From positions 18,856,479 through 18,920,478 of the forward strand of contig OX463841.1 in NCBI GenBank assembly GCA_949825065.1: a stretch of 64,000 bases of DNA, written 5' to 3'. The notes beneath the pieces were generated by a model. It was given only the letters and a program-made list of their open reading frames with translations, made no database searches and was not told the DNA's origin. Positions 59,945 to 64,000 of this stretch are shown one piece after another. The DNA is from Odontocerum albicorne. Taxonomy: Eukaryota; Arthropoda; Insecta; Trichoptera; Odontoceridae. The first letter of the stretch is position 1; every line of letters begins with the position of its first letter. A program made the position numbers and the translations under genes.

Positions 59945-61243
59945 CGAGGCATATCCAGAAAGTAAGTGTACTGAATTTTTGTAGGTTACAATTTTTTTTA
60001 TTTAAACAAAAAAATTACGTGGTTACCGTAGTACATATGTAAGCTATTTTTCGACATAGTCGCCATTCCTCTCAATGCAGGTGGTGAAGCGGGGTATCAA
60101 CTTTTTGATGCCTTCCTCGAAGTAGTTTCCCGCCAACCCCTCCGTCCACTTCTCCACCCCCTCCTTTACCTCCTCGTCGGTTGAAAACCTTTTTCCACCC
60201 ATCTACAGCTTCAGGGAGGTAAAGAGATAGTAATCTGAAGGTGCTAGGTCAGGGGAATGCGCGGGATGGTTCAGGACATCCCATTTAAACGAGGCGAGCA
60301 GTTCCTTCGTGGCGTTGGCCGTGTGTGGTCTGGCATTGTCGTGCAGCAGGCAGACTCTCTTTGTCAGCATGCCTCTCTTGTTCTGAATCGCCCTCCGCAA
60401 TTTTTTTAGGATCTCACAGTATCTTGCAGAGTTGATGGTCTCCCCTTGAGGCATATATTCAATTAAAATTATGCCTTGACAGTCCCAAAACACAGATGCC
60501 ATGATTTTCTTGGCTGAAATTGTGGTTTTGAACTTTTTGGCGGAAGGTGAAGAGGTGTGACGCCACTGTTGAGACTGCCTTTTGGTCTCAGGCGTGTAGT
60601 GTGCAACCCAAGTTTCATCTCCATGGAGTTTGCAGCGCCTCAAAAACTCTTGCCCGGCCTCCACTCGATTCAACTTGTGTTGGTCTGTCAGCTGTTTTGG
60701 GACCCACCTCGCGGACAGTTTCCGATATCCGAGGGTTTCTGTGATGGTTTCGTGTAGTAGAGATCTGGAGATTTGCGGAAACATCGCAGAAAGTTCATCC
60801 ACAGTCAATCTGCGATCGTCACGGAGCGCATTTTCGATTTTTTCCACAATTTCGTCAGTCACAATTGAAGGTCTTCCGCTCCTCTGATCATCATGCACAG
60901 ACGTACGACCGTTTTTAAACTCGCGACACCACTTGTACACACTCGTACGATTCATAGCTTTATCACCATATGCAGTTTTCACCTCATTATAAACCTCAAC
61001 CGGAGGTTTTCCCTTCCAAACGAGATAACGGATGACGCCGCATATTTCGCACTTGGCGGGAGATTGGATTGACATTTTTCACGAAACGTGTTGTCGCGTC
61101 GACACTTCTCAAAGTACTGACCTCGAACCGGTCTCGTTGCGGAGGGGAAGGGTCAGGCTACACGGAAGTGTAGCCAACATGTCGAAAATAAAATCCATCC
61201 GGTCGTGAGAGCCTCAGTACACTTACTTTCTGGATACGCCTCG
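59945..61243 (-). mobile_element. Mariner G1, full length, nested in hAT
   Basis: TA at 59943-59944 and 61244-61245. TIRs CGAGGCATATCCAGAAAGTA and, from the other strand, CGAGGCGTATCCAGAAAGTA, extending through AGTGTACTG. 1.3 kb. Confidence 0.93.
60044..61075 (-). pseudogene. Mariner G1 transposase, one stop and a small deletion
   Basis: ATG 61075: MSIQSPAKCEICGVIRYLVW. HTHs follow, then ARWVPKQLTDQHKLNR, HGDETWVAHYTPETKRQSQQ, LLHDNARPHTA and HSPDLAPSDYYLF with 34 residues between the second and third Asp. TAG at 60205-60203 ends the frame after LKL. The remainder MGGKRFSTDEEVKEG...NGDYVEK runs to TAG at 60046-60044. Between RRCKL and GDETW about ten residues usual in mariners (…FLxRIVT-type) seem to be missing. 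Otherwise well preserved. Confidence 0.9.
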
Positions 61244-61871
61244 TATTTTTCTGTTGAGTTTTGAATTAATTCCTCCAGTTTTTTCTTTTGCAAATTTCCT
61301 TAAAATTTATCATAATTTGTCCCATGTTTTGTAGTGTACTGACGTTTCAAGTTATATTCTTTAAAAACAGATACCGCTTCATTGCAAATTAGACATATGC
61401 ATTTGTCATTATTTTGCACGAAAAAATAATTTATTGACCACTGCTACGCGACACTCAGCATCTACTTTCCTTTTCTTTGATATCATTATATTGGGGTACT
61501 AAAATTAAAAGAAGTGCAATCGATATTTTAAATACAATGTTTGCACGTTCAGTTTTATCACTACTAATCCACTAGAAGTAATCACAATAATCAAGCGGTG
61601 TGTTCTCTGCAAAATTTGAAATATAACTGATTATTTCACTACTTAGTAACCAGCCAGCATATTGAGAAAATTACCCATAAGGCACTGGGCAATAAACAGC
61701 TGGGTTGTTATTAAAGTTTAGTGCTAGTAGCTACTTCACCAATAATTATTGTTTTTCGATTGTGATTGTTTGGACTTGTATTTTGCCTACAAAACTTTAG
61801 AATTGCAATAAATGAGAATTTTCGAGAAATCTACGAGTAAACAAACATCCGGTTGTCTCAAATAATACATA

Positions 61872-63163
61872 CTAGGTTAGTCAAAAAGTTTTGAAAGCGG
61901 AAATGAAAATACATTTTTTTTGGGGGGAAATCACTTTTATTGCTCAGTATAGTCTCCCATAAGATCAATGGACTTGGTCCAACGATCTTCCAACTTTGTT
62001 GTCCCATCACGGAAGTGACTTTCTGGAAGGCCTGCAAAATACTCCTCTACGACGGCTATAACCTCTTCGTTTGATGAAAAATGCTTTCCACGAAGGAATT
62101 TTTTGAGGTGTGAGAACAGCCAGAAGTCAGAGGGAGCTAAATCTGGCGAATAGGGTGGATGCTGCAACAATTCGTACCCTAATTCACTGATTTTCGCGAT
62201 GGTTTTTTGAGCTGTGTGAGCAGGTGCATTGTCTTGATGAAAAATGATTTTTTTCTTCTGCAAACCGGGTCTTTTTTCACATTTTTTTTCATCCAACTGG
62301 TCCAAAAGGTCACAATAATAATCAGAGTTCATTGTCTTACCAGTTTGGAGATAATCTATCAATAAAATTCCTTTTGTATCCCAAAAAACTGACGCTCACA
62401 CCTTCTTGGCCGATTTCTGGACACGAACTCGCTTCGGAGCCAAAGTGCCTGGTTCACACCACTCCTTAGCCTCTTGTTTTGATTCAGGATCATGGTGGTA
62501 GACCCAAGTCTCATCCATAGTGATGAATCGACGCAGAAAATCCTTTTTATACTTTCGAAATTGCTCCAAATGTTGCTCAGAAAGTCGCATTCGAACGTGT
62601 TATTGTTGCATTGTTAGCAAATGCGGCACCCATTGTGCACACAGTTTTTTGAAACCCAAAACTTCAGCCAAAATATGCCATGTTGTTCCATGTGAGATGC
62701 CTATGGTATCAGCTATCACATCCACAGTCAATCGATGATCTTCCAAAACCATATCCTGTATATTCGCTATCATTTCTGGTGTTGATGCACTTTTTGGACG
62801 TCCTGAGCGTGGATCGTCTTCAACGCTTGTACGGCCACGCTTTAACTCCAAAACCCATCGGTGAACGGTTGAAAATGAAGGAGAAGACTCCTTTAATACT
62901 TTCACCATCTTTGCATGGATCTCAGTAGCCGATAAACCTTCCAAAACAAAGAATTTAATCACTGCACGATATTCGGATTTTTCCATTGTTAAAAATACAC
63001 TGACACGTCAACTTCAAATGGCTTGTAAACAAAGAATGAATTGACAGATCGAAATGAAATTTTGAGTACGTTCTTATAAAAGATGAAATATTAAAATGGC
63101 GTAGAAATGTTGGTTTTCTACTGCTCCATAGATGTCGCTTTCAAAACTTTTTGACTAACCTAT
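61872..63163 (-). mobile_element. Mariner C2, full length, nested in hAT
   Basis: TA at 61870-61871 and 63164-63165. TIRs CTAGGTTAGTCAAAAAGTTT and complement, the right end slightly diverged (ATAGGTTAGTC). Close match to C1 but in the opposite orientation. Confidence 0.92.
61937..62986 (-). pseudogene. Mariner C2 transposase, two nonsense codons
   Basis: 350 codons including the stop, ATG 62986 to TAA 61939-61937, no frameshift. In-frame stops are at 62602-62600 (AAA in C1, after LTMQQ) and 62398-62396 (TTA in C1, before ASVFWD). All catalytic motifs are present: MDETWVYHH, FHQDNAPAH and YSPDLAPSDFW. The C-terminal Glu codon that is a stop in C1 is intact here. Confidence 0.92.
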
Positions 63164-63349
63164 TAGAAACTCCCTTCATTACAAGCCCACTACCTGGAAG
63201 TCTTATACCAAATCACAATGGAAGAATCGTTGTCGTGTATTCACAACCAAATCATAAAATTTTATAAAATTAATATTTCTTATATATATTTATGAATAAA
63301 AGTTTGGAGGGCCGGATCCGGCCCGCAGGCCATAGTTTGGTGACCGCTG

Positions 63350-63365
63350 CCATAGAGGTTGTCTA
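63350..63365 (-). repeat. SINE split by the hAT element (head end)
   Basis: Continuation of the SINE head from 58060 after the hAT element, sharing 'ag.ggttgtc' with other heads. Confidence 0.7.
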
Positions 63366-63496
63366 CATTGAATTATTTCTCTAGGAGCATTTAGTGAACA
63401 AAGATCACTCCAAGGATGCATACGTTATTATGTAATATTTCTCAAAATGTATGAACTTAAGCAATAAAAAAAAGACTGGACTGCTCTTTTTCACCT

Positions 63497-63705
63497 TGTA
63501 TTACACTGCGTGTGTACAGTACAACCTGGTGAGTTTATTGACATGTAACAATTTCTTTCAACCAACCACAAAAATGTGAAAGAGATCTTGAGTAAAAACC
63601 AGACTTGAGTCTTTTTTTTTTAAATATGGGAACCAATGTAAATCAAACTCGCAATCCTCATGTTACAAGATAAGTATCTCACCGACTAGGCCTCAGAGGA
63701 TGTTT
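63497..63705 (-). repeat. tRNA-derived SINE
   Basis: Minus-strand AGGCCTAGTCGGTGAGATAC (A box) and GAGTTTGATTTACATTGG (degenerate B box). The body has 'gtacaacctggtgag' and ends in a poly-T/A tract. The remaining 63706-64000 shows nothing. Confidence 0.65.
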
Positions 63706-64000
63706 TAAGATGGTAAATTAAATTAATTAGCGGTATTTATTTAATATTTTTGTAATAATTTAACTATTGCATATATTATCTACAACTGATAATCAAGATA
63801 ATTCTTGTCAGTGCTAAGAAGAGATTACATTCAATAGACTTCATAACTCTCTAATGATTATAGGAAAAAGATAGAGGTAATGAAAAAAAAAGTGAAATAA
63901 AAGTACTGCATTTGTATTTATATACTTATAAAATGGATAAGCGTGTTTCAAAAATAAGTATTTTCAAATTTGGTTAAAATACATTTATCAGTCTATTCCT

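Larger units (their letters stand above)
59220..61490 (-). pseudogene. hAT transposase (ZBED5/GTF2IRD2-like), broken and split by G1
   Basis: The minus-strand 5' part, about 61490-61246, reads SKKRKVDAECR, a BED-finger-like CICLICNEAVSVFKEYNLKR with YTTKHGTNYDKF, and KKKLEELIQNSTEK. Mariner G1 interrupts. The 3' part is 59940-59229: VLDFTNFSIALDESEDVSNT, AQLLIYIRGVNNKIEVTKEL, TTDGAKNMMGYKIGFMGHL, LMHFHCIVHQQALRGKFLGA, and the end near 59230 with NHRQFKSFLEMIEAEL. The order matches hAT transposases of the ZBED5/GTF2IRD2 group. The rest of the C-terminal dimerisation domain is gone. Multiple frameshifts. Confidence 0.85.
58061..63349 (-). mobile_element. hAT element (5.3 kb) carrying mariners G1 and C2
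   Basis: Termini CAGGGGTCACCAAACTTTT on the left and, from the other strand, CAGCGGTCACCAAACTATGG. 8-bp target duplications ccgtagag (58053-58060) and ccatagag (63350-63357) match at 7 of 8. It encodes a BED-finger hAT transposase on the minus strand. A 37-bp tandem duplication lies at about 58543-58616. Confidence 0.88.

Noticed and set aside
60547..60887. Plus-strand frames within mariner G1
   Set aside because: Antisense shadows of the transposase. The same applies to plus-strand frames at 62520-62928, 50540-50785 and 16663-17164, and to minus-strand frames at 4682-4891, 21447-21692, 39103-39348, 41977-42264 and 9218-9433.

Overview
Eukaryotic, AT-rich window, almost certainly from an insect or other arthropod. 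The evidence is short host exons with GT/AG introns, tRNA-derived SINEs, non-LTR (jockey-like) LINE remnants and a very high density of mariner elements with a D,D34D transposase. There are no bacterial-style operons, ribosome binding sites, CRISPR arrays or phage genes. All calls were made by eye from the sequence, without database searches.

Three host genes can be placed. (1) The 3' end of an Additional sex combs (Asx/ASXL) gene lies on the + strand: exons 1795-2089, 10990-11097 and 12552-12836, the last encoding the C-terminal PHD finger. (2) A complete two-exon DNAJA2-type Hsp40 co-chaperone lies on the - strand (33766-33698 and 33508-32351, 408 aa). (3) All but the N-terminus of ATPAF2/ATP12, a mitochondrial F1-ATPase assembly factor, lies on the + strand (exons 40058-40251, 42967-43077, 45054-45234, 52441-52556, 54288-54434). 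Its terminal exon and splice acceptor are tandemly duplicated. Two further open segments on the - strand (22763-22918 and 25511-25814) look like exons of genes I could not identify.

Nearly everything else is mobile DNA. I name the mariner families A to H by terminal inverted repeat (TIR) and transposase. A, E and F are mauritiana/Mos1-like. B is irritans-like. C, D and G are other D34D groups. H is a decayed element. The Asx intron holds A1 (4193-5489) and a compound cluster E2/B3/D1/C1 (6431-10130). Between Asx and DNAJA2 are E1, F1, A2, very large (TA)n/(TACA)n microsatellites, B1 and two MITEs with TTAA target duplications. The ATPAF2 introns hold an intact-looking mariner (D2) inside a TTAA element. 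They also hold a 5.3 kb PIF/Harbinger element with its TAA target duplication. That element was invaded by a TTAA MITE and by a mariner (E3), which was itself invaded by two further mariners (B2, A4). Downstream of ATPAF2, a SINE was split by a 5.3 kb hAT element that in turn carries two mariners (G1, C2).

I found no convincing new gene system. The most notable features are the duplicated ATPAF2 terminal exon, the nested insertions whose removal restores the older element, the mariner copy with an uninterrupted 349-codon transposase, and a fold-back mariner with two 3' ends.
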